A DNA stretch of 64,000 nucleotides from Ciceribacter sp. L1K22 (lineage in GTDB: Bacteria > Pseudomonadota > Alphaproteobacteria > Rhizobiales > Rhizobiaceae): the NCBI RefSeq assembly GCF_017599385.1, contig NZ_JAGFPK010000002.1:496001-560000 (forward strand), given 5' to 3'. Positions within the stretch are counted from its first letter, which is position 1, and every line of letters starts with the position of its first letter. The notes under the pieces were generated by a model, which saw only the letters and a program-made list of their open reading frames with translations, did not search any database and had not been told where the DNA came from. The position numbers were made by a program, and so were the translations under genes. Shown here one piece after another: positions 33,804 to 42,340 of this stretch.

Positions 33804-34992
33804 AAGCTGGCGCTGGTATGGCCCCTACGACAAGATCAGCCTCGCTGAAATCGCCCAGACCGGGGCAAGCGGCATCGTAACCGCCCTCCACGAAATCCCC
33901 TACGGCGAAATCTGGCCGGTGGAGACGATCAAGGCCCGCAAGGCACAGATCGCCGGCGATACATCGCTGGCATTACATTGGGAGGTCGTGGAAAGCCTGC
34001 CGATCCACGAAGACATCAAGAAGGGCACCGGCGACCTCTCGACGCTGTTTGCCAACTATCGCCAGTCGCTGGCCAATCTGGCAGCCGCCGGCATTTATAC
34101 CGTCTGCTATAATTTCATGCCGCTGCTCGACTGGACCCGCACCCGGCTCGACACGCCCGTCGCCCGAGGCGGCACCTCCCTCCGGTTCTCCGCGCCGCAA
34201 ATGGCGGCCTTTGAGCTCTTCATGATGAAACGCGAAGCAGCGGAAGCGGACTATCCGGAAGAGGTGCGTCGCGAGGCAGCAGTCTGGTTTCAGTCATCGA
34301 ACGAGAAGGACCGCCAGGTCCTTCTCGACAGCATCATGGCCGGCCTTCCGGGCGCCTACGACCGTTATGACGTCAAGGGCCTCCAGACAGCGCTGCAACG
34401 CTACGACGGCATCGGCCGGGACGAACTTCGCGCCAACTACGCGCGGTTCCTCTCGGAGGTCATCCCAACCGCCGAGGAGCTCGGCATGCGCCTCTGCGTC
34501 CATCCGGACGATCCGCCGCGCGATATTCTCGGCCTGCCACGGATCGTATCCTGCGAGGACGACATTGCCTGGATTTCGGGGCAACAGGACGAAAGGGCGA
34601 ACGGCCTGACGCTCTGCTCAGGCTCGCTGGGCGCCAATCCGAAGAACGACGTTCCGGCGATCGCCCGCCGCTTCGCCGATCGCATCCACTTCGCCCACCT
34701 GCGCAATGTGCGAAAGGATGCTGACGGATCGTTCGAGGAAGCGGCTCACCTCGACGGCGACACCGATATGGTTTCGCTGATCAGCGCCTTGCTCGACGAG
34801 GAGAAGCGCCGGCGCGATGAAGGCAGGAAAGACAATGTCATTCCTTTCCGACCCGACCACGGCCACGAACTCTTGAGCGATATCGGACGCGGCACCCATC
34901 CGGGCTACCCGCTGATCGGTCGCATGCGCGGCCTCGCCGAACTGCGCGGCATCGTCCGCGCGTTGTCCCACGCGCGCGTTTCCTTCGGCTGA
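33796..34992 (+). CDS. uxuA: Mannonate dehydratase
   Basis: The 398-residue protein has the UxuA opening with WRWYGPYDKISLAEIAQTGASGIVTALHEIPYGEIW. The metal-binding region has LCVHPDDPPRDILGLPRIVS and LTLCSGSLGANPKND, then IHFAHLRNVRKD. It dehydrates D-mannonate to KDG, where the two uronate branches of this operon meet. It is the last gene before a strong bidirectional terminator. Confidence 0.94.
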   Translation: MLESWRWYGPYDKISLAEIAQTGASGIVTALHEIPYGEIWPVETIKARKAQIAGDTSLALHWEVVESLPIHEDIKKGTGDLSTLFANYRQSLANLAAAGIYTVCYNFMPLLDWTRTRLDTPVARGGTSLRFSAPQMAAFELFMMKREAAEADYPEEVRREAAVWFQSSNEKDRQVLLDSIMAGLPGAYDRYDVKGLQTALQRYDGIGRDELRANYARFLSEVIPTAEELGMRLCVHPDDPPRDILGLPRIVSCEDDIAWISGQQDERANGLTLCSGSLGANPKNDVPAIARRFADRIHFAHLRNVRKDADGSFEEAAHLDGDTDMVSLISALLDEEKRRRDEGRKDNVIPFRPDHGHELLSDIGRGTHPGYPLIGRMRGLAELRGIVRALSHARVSFG

Positions 34993-35027
34993 CCCAGGAC
35001 CAGGCGGACCACGATAGCCGAAAAAGA

Positions 35028-35069
35028 AGAACCGGCGGCAGGAGCACCTGCCGCCGGTTCTTTCATTTT
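35028..35069. terminator. Bidirectional intrinsic terminator between uxuA and pntB
   Basis: A perfect 15-bp stem (AGAACCGGCGGCAGG) with a 4-nt loop is flanked by AAAAAGA on the left and TTCATTTT on the right, so both strands carry a U-rich tail. It serves the converging uxuA and pntB genes. Confidence 0.9.
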
Positions 35070-35084
35070 GGAATGTCGTCTGGC

Positions 35085-36518
35085 CTACTTGATCATCGGC
35101 AGCAGGCTGTCGATCGACTTCTTGGCGTCGCCATAGAACATGCGCGTGTTGTCCTTGTAGAACAGCGGATTCTCGATGCCGGAATAACCCGTGCCCTGCC
35201 CGCGCTTCGAGACGAACACCTGCTTGGCCTTCCACACCTCGAGCACCGGCATGCCGGCGATCGGAGAATTGGGATCCTCCTGCGCCGCCGGATTGACGAT
35301 GTCGTTCGAACCGATGACGATGACGACGTCGGTTTCCGGGAAGTCCTCGTTGATCTCGTCCATTTCCAGAACGATGTCGTAGGGCACTTTGGCTTCGGCC
35401 AGCAGCACGTTCATGTGGCCCGGCAGGCGCCCCGCGACCGGATGGATCGCGAACCGCACTTCCTTTCCGGCGGCCCTGAGCTTGCGGGTCAGCTCCGACA
35501 CCGACTGCTGCGCCTGCGCGACCGCCATGCCGTAGCCGGGCACGATGATGACCGAGTCGGCGTCGTTGAGCGCATTTGCAACGCCTTCCGCATCGATGGC
35601 GATCTGCTCGCCCTCGACCGTCATCGCCGGTCCGGTCGTATTGCCGAAGCCGCCGAGGATGACCGAGATGAAGCTGCGGTTCATCGCCTTGCACATGATG
35701 TAGGAGAGGATCGCACCAGACGAACCGACAAGCGCGCCGACGACGATGAGGAGGTCGTTCGAGAGGGAGAAGCCGATCGCCGCTGCCGCCCAGCCGGAAT
35801 AGCTGTTCAACATCGACACCACGACCGGCATGTCGGCGCCGCCGATGCCCATGATCAGGTGGTAGCCGATGAAGAAGGCAAGCAGCGTCATCAGGATCAG
35901 CGTCCAGATGCCTGCACCGCCGACATAAAGGAACAGCAGGATGATCGACAGGATCGCCGCCGCCGCGTTCAGCATGTGGCCGCCGGGCAGTTTCTTCGCC
36001 TTGCCGTCCACGCGTCCGGCGAGCTTGCCGAAGGCGATGACCGAACCCGTGAAGGTGACGGCACCGATGAACACGCCGAGGAATACCTCGACCCTCATGA
36101 TCGTCAGCTCGACCGGTGTCTTGTGGGCAAGGATCGCCGCGAAGCCATCGAGCGCCGCGCGTCCCGCCTCGTCGAGAGCAGCGACGTTCACGGCCTCGAT
36201 ATGGGCGTTGTAGCCGATGAACACGGCGGCAAGGCCAACGAGCGAGTGCATCGCCGCGACAAGCTGAGGCATTTCCGTCATCTGCACGCGCTGCGCGACC
36301 ACCCAGCCGATCGCCCCGCCGGCGGCGATCAGGATGACCGAGAGCAGCCAGTTGCCGTAGCCGGGACCGATCAATGTTGCAAAGACAGCGAGACCCATGC
36401 CGACGATGCCGTACCAGACGGCGCGCTTGGCGCTTTCCTGGCCGGAAAGGCCGCCGAGGGAAAGAATGAAAAGAACCGCCGCGACGACGTAGGCGGCCGT
36501 TGTGAAACCATAATCCAT
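35085..36518 (-). CDS. pntB: NAD(P) transhydrogenase beta subunit
   Basis: The 477-residue protein has about nine membrane segments and then the soluble NADP(H)-binding domain [39 protein letters not shown], then [12 protein letters not shown] and FYGDAKKS near the C-terminus. It couples proton movement to hydride transfer from NADH to NADP. The open frame extends 35 codons upstream, but [10 protein letters not shown] matches the family start and gives the usual length. It lies 13 bases downstream of pntA. Confidence 0.95.
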   Translation of the reverse strand: MDYGFTTAAYVVAAVLFILSLGGLSGQESAKRAVWYGIVGMGLAVFATLIGPGYGNWLLSVILIAAGGAIGWVVAQRVQMTEMPQLVAAMHSLVGLAAVFIGYNAHIEAVNVAALDEAGRAALDGFAAILAHKTPVELTIMRVEVFLGVFIGAVTFTGSVIAFGKLAGRVDGKAKKLPGGHMLNAAAAILSIILLFLYVGGAGIWTLILMTLLAFFIGYHLIMGIGGADMPVVVSMLNSYSGWAAAAIGFSLSNDLLIVVGALVGSSGAILSYIMCKAMNRSFISVILGGFGNTTGPAMTVEGEQIAIDAEGVANALNDADSVIIVPGYGMAVAQAQQSVSELTRKLRAAGKEVRFAIHPVAGRLPGHMNVLLAEAKVPYDIVLEMDEINEDFPETDVVIVIGSNDIVNPAAQEDPNSPIAGMPVLEVWKAKQVFVSKRGQGTGYSGIENPLFYKDNTRMFYGDAKKSIDSLLPMIK

Positions 36519-36531
36519 TGTCCGCTCCCCC

Positions 36532-38112
36532 TTACGACTTCTGGAACATGGCAAGCATGCGCCGGGTGACCATGAAGCCACCGAAGATGTTGATACCGGC
36601 CATGAACACCGAGAGCGCGGCAAGGATCAGCACGAGCGAGGAACCCGACCCTATCTGCATCAGCGCCCCCAGGATGATGATCGAGGAGATGGCATTGGTG
36701 ATCGCCATCAGCGGCGTGTGCAGCGAATGGCTGACATTCCAGATGACCTGGAAACCGACGAAGCAGGCGAGCACGAAGACGATGAAATGCTGCATGAAAC
36801 TCACCGGCGCGAACAGGCCCGCGAGCAGGATCAGTGCTCCGCCGACGCCAAGCAGCGTGAACTGCTGCTCCGTCGCTGCCTTGAAGGCCGTAGCTTCCTG
36901 TTGCCGCTTTTCCTCAGGCGTCAATTCCTTCGGTTTTTCCTTGGGCTTGGCGGCGGCGATCGCCTGAACCTTTGGCGGCGGTGGCGGGAAGGTGATCTCG
37001 CCCTGGTAGGTTACCGTCGCCCCCCGGATCACATCGTCTTCCATGTTATGGACGAGAACGCCGTCCTTGGCCGGCGTCAGGTCCGTCATCATGTGGCGGA
37101 TATTGGTGGAATAAAGTGTCGAGGCCTGGGAGGCCATCCGGCTCGGGAAATCGGTATAGCCGACGATGGTGACGCCATTGTCCGAGACGATCTTCTGGTC
37201 GGCCACCGTGAGGTCGCAGTTGCCGCCGCGCTCCGCCGCAAGGTCGATGATAACAGAACCGGGTTTCATCGCCGCGACCATGTCGGCAAGCCAGAGCTTC
37301 GGCGCTTCTCGGCCGGGGATCAGCGCCGTGGTGATGACGATGTCGATATCGGGCGCCAGTTCGCGGAACTTCGCCAGCTGCTTCTCGCGGAATTCCGGCG
37401 AGGACGGCGCGGCATAACCGCCGGTCGCCGCACCGTCCTGCTGCTGGTCGGTGAAGTCGAGGAAAACGAACTCGGCACCCATCGACTCGATCTGTTCTGC
37501 CACTTCCGGCCGGACGTCGAAGGCGTAAGTGATCGCGCCAAGCGAGGTCGCCGTGCCGATGGCGGCGAGACCCGCGACGCCGGCGCCGATGACGAGCACC
37601 TTGGCCGGCGGCACCTTGCCCGCGGCCGTCACCTGGCCGGTGAAAAAGCGGCCGAAATTGTTGCCGGCCTCGATGACGGCGCGGTAGCCTGCGATGTTGG
37701 CCATCGACGACAGGGCGTCCATCTTCTGCGCGCGGGAGATGCGCGGCACCATGTCCATGGCGATGACGTTGGCGCCCTTCTCCTTGGCCTGCTCCAGCAG
37801 GTCCTTGTTCTGGGCGGGATAGAAGAACGAGATCAGCGTCTTGCCGGCCGTCAGCCGGGCCGTTTCCGTCTTTTCCGGCGGGCGCACCTTGGCAATCACG
37901 TCGGCTGCCTTGTAGAGTGCTGCGGCGGTCTTGACCACGTCGACCCCGACCACCTTGTAGGCCTCGTCGGAAAAGCCGGCCGCCTTGCCGGCGCCCGTTT
38001 CGATGACGCACTCATATCCGAGCTTCTGCAGCTGGATGGCGCTGTCCGGGGTTATGGCAACGCGTGCCTCTCCCGGAAAAATCTCCTTAGGTGACCCGAT
38101 CTTCAAACCCAT
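36532..38112 (-). CDS. pntA: NAD(P) transhydrogenase alpha subunit, full length
   Basis: The 526-residue protein starts [20 protein letters not shown], has the NAD-binding domain I ([20 protein letters not shown]) and a proline/lysine-rich linker (around 375-400). It ends in four membrane segments with [16 protein letters not shown]. Many alphaproteobacteria split pntA into two genes; here it is one reading frame. The open frame could add 19 residues from a GTG upstream, but those lack similarity. GGGGAG lies right before the chosen ATG, with AGAGG further up, so the start is likely but not certain. Confidence 0.93.
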   Translation of the reverse strand: MGLKIGSPKEIFPGEARVAITPDSAIQLQKLGYECVIETGAGKAAGFSDEAYKVVGVDVVKTAAALYKAADVIAKVRPPEKTETARLTAGKTLISFFYPAQNKDLLEQAKEKGANVIAMDMVPRISRAQKMDALSSMANIAGYRAVIEAGNNFGRFFTGQVTAAGKVPPAKVLVIGAGVAGLAAIGTATSLGAITYAFDVRPEVAEQIESMGAEFVFLDFTDQQQDGAATGGYAAPSSPEFREKQLAKFRELAPDIDIVITTALIPGREAPKLWLADMVAAMKPGSVIIDLAAERGGNCDLTVADQKIVSDNGVTIVGYTDFPSRMASQASTLYSTNIRHMMTDLTPAKDGVLVHNMEDDVIRGATVTYQGEITFPPPPPKVQAIAAAKPKEKPKELTPEEKRQQEATAFKAATEQQFTLLGVGGALILLAGLFAPVSFMQHFIVFVLACFVGFQVIWNVSHSLHTPLMAITNAISSIIILGALMQIGSGSSLVLILAALSVFMAGINIFGGFMVTRRMLAMFQKS

Positions 38113-38295
38113 CTCCCCTGACCTCTCTGGTTGTCCGACTGACACGTCCTCTCCAGTCGTAACAGCCACGGTTGTGACCGAAAAGGTGTTTTAGCCGGTT
38201 GGGCGAGGTTTTGAAGGGCCGATTCACGGCATACGGTACGCCCTGCAACCCTATGCCGGACTCCAAGCGCTTTGGGTTTCCGCCGATTGCGAGCG

Positions 38296-38697
38296 TTAGC
38301 CCGCCAGCTTCGAAGCCGCCAAATATGCTCCCGTCGCAGCCGATGCCGTCAGGAACGTCCCCCACGCCATGTCGACGAGGCTGATGGTCAACGACCAGCC
38401 CTTGAGGGTCGCAAGATTGGTCATGTCGTAAGTGCCATAGGCGAGGAAGCCAAGGATGGCACCGGCGACTGCCGCTGTCATCCAGGTTCCATTGTTGAGC
38501 GCCGGAGCCACCGCGAAATAGACGATGCCCCCGATGAAGAAGAGGTAGAACAGGCCCGCCGCAACGAAATTGGGTTGGGCAAGGAGGAGATCGCCGATAT
38601 GCGACCGGTAGAACCCGATCGCTACCCTTGATAGCCAGAGGTAATCGAGACCGAGGAAAACAACAGCCGCTGCCACGTAGGCCACTATATAGGTCAT
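38296..38697 (-). CDS. DUF2177 family membrane protein
   Basis: The 133-residue protein has four predicted membrane helices and the family phrases LGLDYLWLSRVAIGFYRSHIG and AYGTYDMTNLATLKGWSL. Its function is not established. It lies 24 bases after the ChrR-type anti-sigma gene in the same direction and is probably the third gene of the sigma operon, so it is likely induced by the same stress. DUF2177 genes are often found beside ECF sigma/ChrR pairs. Confidence 0.85.
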   Translation of the reverse strand: MTYIVAYVAAAVVFLGLDYLWLSRVAIGFYRSHIGDLLLAQPNFVAAGLFYLFFIGGIVYFAVAPALNNGTWMTAAVAGAILGFLAYGTYDMTNLATLKGWSLTISLVDMAWGTFLTASAATGAYLAASKLAG

Positions 38698-38721
38698 CGT
38701 TTCACTCCCCCTTTACGCCCT

Positions 38722-39390
38722 TTAAATGCCGAGTATCGGCTGAACAAGCCGGACCAGCGGGCTCTTGAACTTCAGTGGTGCATCCGTCACGGCAAGACAG
38801 ATGCAGTCCTCGTCCTTGCCTGCCACCGGCTGATGCTGAAGATCCTCATCGGCTTCCTCCAGATCACCCCGACCGAAACTGTCGTCCCCGTCGCTAAAGC
38901 TTCCCTTCAGCACGAGCGTCAACTCCCGACCCCCGTGGCCATGCTCCGGAACCGGCTTGCCCGCCGGTATCTTCAAGAGACGCACGCTCGTCGTCGGGTC
39001 CCCCGTGGGGATCTTGATGTGGTAGGCACCCCGGCCGAGCGCCTTCCATTTCAAGGCATCGACATCAGCCCCGAGGTAGGACCGCAGCGGCTCAGGCAGG
39101 ATCGCTTCCGTCGCCTCCACCCGCCGGGCGGGCATGGGAACGTTTATGGCAACACCGCCGGCTTCCGAAAGCCGAGCCTTCATCCGGCTCCACGAGTCGT
39201 CGGTATCCTCTTCGGCCACTGGGATGTCTTTCAACAGCGCTCCTCCCGCGGCCTCGATGGCGGCCAGGCGCCTGCGGCCCTCGGGAGACAAAGCGAGATG
39301 GGACGCGACAGCAATACACCACCCCTCGCTCAGGGAACCGGTCGCATATTCGAGAAGAAGCTCGTCGCTCACCTGATGCACGATGGTCAT
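38722..39390 (-). CDS. chrR: ChrR-type anti-sigma factor with C-terminal cupin
   Basis: The 222-residue protein has an N-terminal anti-sigma domain (VSDELLLEYATGSLSEGW, then HLALSPEGRRRLAAIEAAGG) and a C-terminal cupin with PEHGHGGRELTLVLKG and a later histidine (QHQP). In Rhodobacter ChrR the first domain binds zinc through H6, H31, C35 and C38. Here the histidines are kept at 5 and 31, but the cysteine positions are serine (codon TCT) and glycine (GGC). The cupin metal residues look intact. Its ATG overlaps the sigma gene stop (ATGA). It should hold the sigma factor inactive until singlet oxygen or a similar stress. Confidence 0.88.
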   Translation of the reverse strand: MTIVHQVSDELLLEYATGSLSEGWCIAVASHLALSPEGRRRLAAIEAAGGALLKDIPVAEEDTDDSWSRMKARLSEAGGVAINVPMPARRVEATEAILPEPLRSYLGADVDALKWKALGRGAYHIKIPTGDPTTSVRLLKIPAGKPVPEHGHGGRELTLVLKGSFSDGDDSFGRGDLEEADEDLQHQPVAGKDEDCICLAVTDAPLKFKSPLVRLVQPILGI

Positions 39391-39956
39391 TCGCGTTCCT
39401 CCAGGGCCGATCTCAACTTGCCGAACGCCATGCGGATGCGCGACTTGATCGTCCCGAGCGGAATATCGAGCTGTTCGGCAAGCGTCCGGTGCGACACCTC
39501 GTCAAAAAACGAATATCTCAACAATTCCAGTTGTTCCGGTGGTAGTTTTGCCATTGCCTCATGTAGGCGTCTGGCGTCGATTTTTGCGTCGTAGGCTGCA
39601 TCGGGCGCAGGCTCGTCATCAGGCACGAATGCCGGATCGGTCGGATCGAAGACCGGTCGCTGCGCCTTGCGGAAGGCTGAAATTCGAAGATTGCGGGCGA
39701 TCGTGAAGACCCATGCCTCGACGTTCCCGCGAGACGGGTCGAAGAGCGCCGCCTTGTTCCATACCATCATCATGGTCTCTTGCATTAACTCCTCGGCCAT
39801 CTGGCCATCGCGGCACTGCCGGGTCATGAACGCCTTCACGCGCGGAGCGAAGTAGCGAAACAGCGTTTCGAATGCCTCCACGTCGCGCGATTGCGCCACC
39901 GCCATAAGCAGGGCCGGCATATCCGGCTCCGTTGCTGCACTGTTTTCCTGCTTCAT
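39387..39956 (-). CDS. ECF sigma factor (RpoE/ECF11-like)
   Basis: The 189-residue protein has region 2 (FETLFRYFAPRVKAFMTRQ, ELMQETMMMVWNKAALFDP, then WVFTIARNLRISAFRK) and region 4 (LPPEQLELLRYSFFDEVSHRTLAEQLDIPLGTIKSRIRMAFGKLR). A longer open frame exists upstream, but MKQENSAATEPD gives the right length. It is coupled to chrR. It diverges from a stress-type lipid operon, and both directions have matching candidate ECF promoters, so autoregulation is likely. Confidence 0.9.
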   Translation of the reverse strand: MKQENSAATEPDMPALLMAVAQSRDVEAFETLFRYFAPRVKAFMTRQCRDGQMAEELMQETMMMVWNKAALFDPSRGNVEAWVFTIARNLRISAFRKAQRPVFDPTDPAFVPDDEPAPDAAYDAKIDARRLHEAMAKLPPEQLELLRYSFFDEVSHRTLAEQLDIPLGTIKSRIRMAFGKLRSALEERE

Positions 39957-40069
39957 AGGCCTCGAAATACCTCTGCGTTTCGGCCCAGCCACGGCTTTCA
40001 ACCGAACAGGGCCTAGACGGTCATTGTGGCACGCAAGGCCATTTGAAGGAAACAGTAGTGTCATGCCGG

Positions 40070-40099
40070 CTTCTACGTGGCACCAGATATGCCGGATCA
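40070..40099 (-). promoter_or_regulatory. Candidate ECF (RpoE-type) promoter of the sigma operon
   Basis: On the minus strand TGATCC (40099-40094) is followed after exactly 18 bases by TAGAAG (40075-40070). TGATCC with an 18-base spacer matches the -35 element known for RpoE-ChrR promoters. Transcription would begin about 105 bases before the sigma factor ATG. Confidence 0.6.
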
Positions 40100-40125
40100 T
40101 CCGCGGTAAAAAGATTCTTCGGCGT

Positions 40126-40155
40126 CAATCCGCTCGCCCCGACACGACGTAAAGT
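40126..40155 (+). promoter_or_regulatory. Candidate ECF (RpoE-type) promoter of the lipid operon
   Basis: CAATCC and TAAAGT are separated by exactly 18 bases on the plus strand, with the ATCC core kept. The predicted start of transcription is about 25 bases before the ATG of the FAD oxidase gene. Confidence 0.5.
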
Positions 40156-40184
40156 AAAGCATCTGGAAACCAGGAATTCGTCGA

Positions 40185-41543
40185 ATGGACCACCTCCAAA
40201 ACATCGTCCCCCTTCATCACAGGCGCCGGATCGCGGTGATCGGTTCCGGCATATCCGGCCTGTCGGCCGCGTGGCTGCTGTCCCGGGGAAACGAGGTGGT
40301 CGTGTACGAGGCTGATAAGCGCCCCGGTGGCCATTCCAACACGGTGGACATTGAAGGGTCCAACGGCAAGGTCCCGGTCGACACGGGCTTCATCGTCTAC
40401 AATGAACGGAATTATCCCAACCTCGTGGCGCTCTTCGAGCATCTGGGAGTGAAGACAGACCCGTCCAACATGTCGTTCTCCGCCTCTTTGCGCGGCGGCA
40501 CGTTCGAGTACTCGGGGTCCGGGCTCGGTGGCCTGCTCGGCCAGCGGACCAACGCATTCCGCCCCCGTTTCTGGCGCATGGTGAGAGGCATACTCGAATT
40601 CTACCGCCAGGCGCCGGAATTGCTGAAGCGCCGGGATCTCGATGGCGTGACACTCGGGGAATACCTCGACGCGAACGGCTATGACCGCGCGTTCGTCGAG
40701 GATCACTTGCTTCCGATGGGCGCCGCGATCTGGTCGACTACCGCCGCGGATATGCGCGCCTATCCCCTGATCGCCTTCATCAGGTTCTTCGTGAACCACG
40801 GACTGGTCGTCCTGAAGGACCGGCCGGCCTGGCTAACTGTCAGTGGCGGTAGCCGCGAATACGTCAGCCGTTTGCTTGCAGATTTTCGTGGAGAAGTACG
40901 CCTTGGCCAGCCGGTTCGAAGCGTTCGCCGCGATGCGAATGGCTGCACCGTCACCGGCATGGACGGTCACGCCGATCGTTTCGATCAGGTGGTCATCGCG
41001 ACCCACGCGGACCAGGCTCTCGCCATGCTTGAGGATGGCGACGATCTCGAACGGAAGACGCTTGGCGCTTTCGACTATACGCGCAACACCACCATCCTTC
41101 ATACCGACGAGAAACTGATGCCGCGTCGGAAGCGCGTGTGGGCGAGCTGGAACTATATCGGCGAGGCCGGAGACGATAACGGCAAAGCGCTTTGCGTGAC
41201 CTACTGGATGAACAAGCTGCAAAACCTCCAGGATGTTCCTCCGGTCTTCGTAACGCTGAACCCAAGCCGCCCGATTTCAGAGGACAAGATCCTCGCCACG
41301 TTCGATTACGCCCATCCGCTCTTTGATGCGAAGGCTCTTTCCGCCCAGCAACGTCTGTGGCACCTTCAGGGCCGGCGCAACACCTGGTTCTGCGGTGCCC
41401 ATTTCGGCAGCGGTTTCCACGAGGATGGACTGCAGTCGGGACTTGCGGTTGCCGAGGCGTTGGGGGGGCTTAAAAGACCATGGCGCGTCGAAAACGAATC
41501 CGCTCGCATATTCATCGACCAACAGTTGGTGGCGGCAGAATGA
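40185..41543 (+). CDS. NAD(P)/FAD-dependent amine oxidase-like protein
   Basis: The 452-residue flavoprotein has the N-terminal FAD motif IAVIGSGISGLSAAWLLSRG, then EADKRPGGHSNTVD, and a C-terminal WFCGAHFGSGFHEDGLQSGLAVAEALGG that closes the flavin site. It belongs to the branch of desaturase/amine oxidase-like proteins found with DUF1365 and Cfa-like genes. A role in modifying membrane fatty acids is inferred from that linkage. It is the first gene of a three-gene operon, and its stop overlaps the next start (ATGA). Confidence 0.88.
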   Translation: MDHLQNIVPLHHRRRIAVIGSGISGLSAAWLLSRGNEVVVYEADKRPGGHSNTVDIEGSNGKVPVDTGFIVYNERNYPNLVALFEHLGVKTDPSNMSFSASLRGGTFEYSGSGLGGLLGQRTNAFRPRFWRMVRGILEFYRQAPELLKRRDLDGVTLGEYLDANGYDRAFVEDHLLPMGAAIWSTTAADMRAYPLIAFIRFFVNHGLVVLKDRPAWLTVSGGSREYVSRLLADFRGEVRLGQPVRSVRRDANGCTVTGMDGHADRFDQVVIATHADQALAMLEDGDDLERKTLGAFDYTRNTTILHTDEKLMPRRKRVWASWNYIGEAGDDNGKALCVTYWMNKLQNLQDVPPVFVTLNPSRPISEDKILATFDYAHPLFDAKALSAQQRLWHLQGRRNTWFCGAHFGSGFHEDGLQSGLAVAEALGGLKRPWRVENESARIFIDQQLVAAE

Positions 41544-42340
41544 GGATGAAGTCCGCGCTCTATCCCGGCGAGGTCGTGCATGCACGGCACCGACCTCGTC
41601 CGCACGAGCTGCGCTACGGAGTTGTGTCCTTCCTCCTGCATCTCGACGAACTGGAGTTGCTCGACCGCAAGTTCCGCTTTTTCGGCTACAATCGTTTCGC
41701 ACCCTTCACCTTCGATGACCGCGACCACGGAACCGGTGAACGTGGCGATCTGAAGCGCTGGGTGCTGGAGCAATTGGCGAGAGCCGACATTGCGGCCGAC
41801 GGTCTCGACGTGACGGTCCTCTGTTATCCCCGTGTCTTCGGCTACGGCTTCAATCCGCTCACCGTCTACTTCTGCAATCGCCCGGACGGGTCGACCGCGG
41901 CCGTGCTCTATGAAGTCTCGAACACGTTCCGCGAGCGCCATACCTATGTGATCCCCGTTTCAACGAATGGGGCTGCGATCCGTCATCGCTGCGACAAGGA
42001 GATGTATGTCTCGCCCTTCATGCCGATGGACTGCCACTACCGTTTCCGTGTGGTGCCGCCGGACGACAAGGTTCTCATCGCCATCGACGAACACGATCGG
42101 GACGGGTCGCTGCTTTTCGCGAGCTTCTCGGGTCGTCGCAAACAGTTGACGGAGGCCGGTCTCATACTGACCGCGCTCCGATATCCGCTCATGACCATGA
42201 AGATCATGGGCGCAATCCACTGGGAGGCGCTGAGGCTTTGGCTGAAGGGTATCCCGGTTCATCGACACAAGAAAGCACGGGACCCGATCGCAACGTCGAT
42301 CGTGTCGCCGGCACAGGCTGCGGGGAGCGAAAGAGCATGA
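41540..42340 (+). CDS. DUF1365 family protein
   Basis: The 266-residue protein has family phrases ALYPGEVVHARHRPRPHELRY near the start, GYGFNPLTVYFC, YEVSNTFRERHTYV and SPFMPMDCHYRF. Biochemical function is unknown. It is coupled by ATGA overlaps to the FAD oxidase before it and the Cfa-like gene after it, an arrangement conserved in many proteobacteria, which implies a shared lipid-modifying pathway. The frame extends 20 codons upstream into the previous gene, but the ATG at the overlap is the start. Confidence 0.87.
   Translation: MRMKSALYPGEVVHARHRPRPHELRYGVVSFLLHLDELELLDRKFRFFGYNRFAPFTFDDRDHGTGERGDLKRWVLEQLARADIAADGLDVTVLCYPRVFGYGFNPLTVYFCNRPDGSTAAVLYEVSNTFRERHTYVIPVSTNGAAIRHRCDKEMYVSPFMPMDCHYRFRVVPPDDKVLIAIDEHDRDGSLLFASFSGRRKQLTEAGLILTALRYPLMTMKIMGAIHWEALRLWLKGIPVHRHKKARDPIATSIVSPAQAAGSERA

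Noticed and set aside
35073-36569. 498-codon plus-strand open frame opposite pntB
   Set aside because: pntB is unmistakable on the minus strand; the plus-strand text is Arg/Asp/His-rich with no domain.
40043-40315. 90-codon plus-strand open frame before the FAD oxidase gene
   Set aside because: It lies over the candidate ECF promoters and overlaps the oxidase start in another frame; composition is not gene-like.
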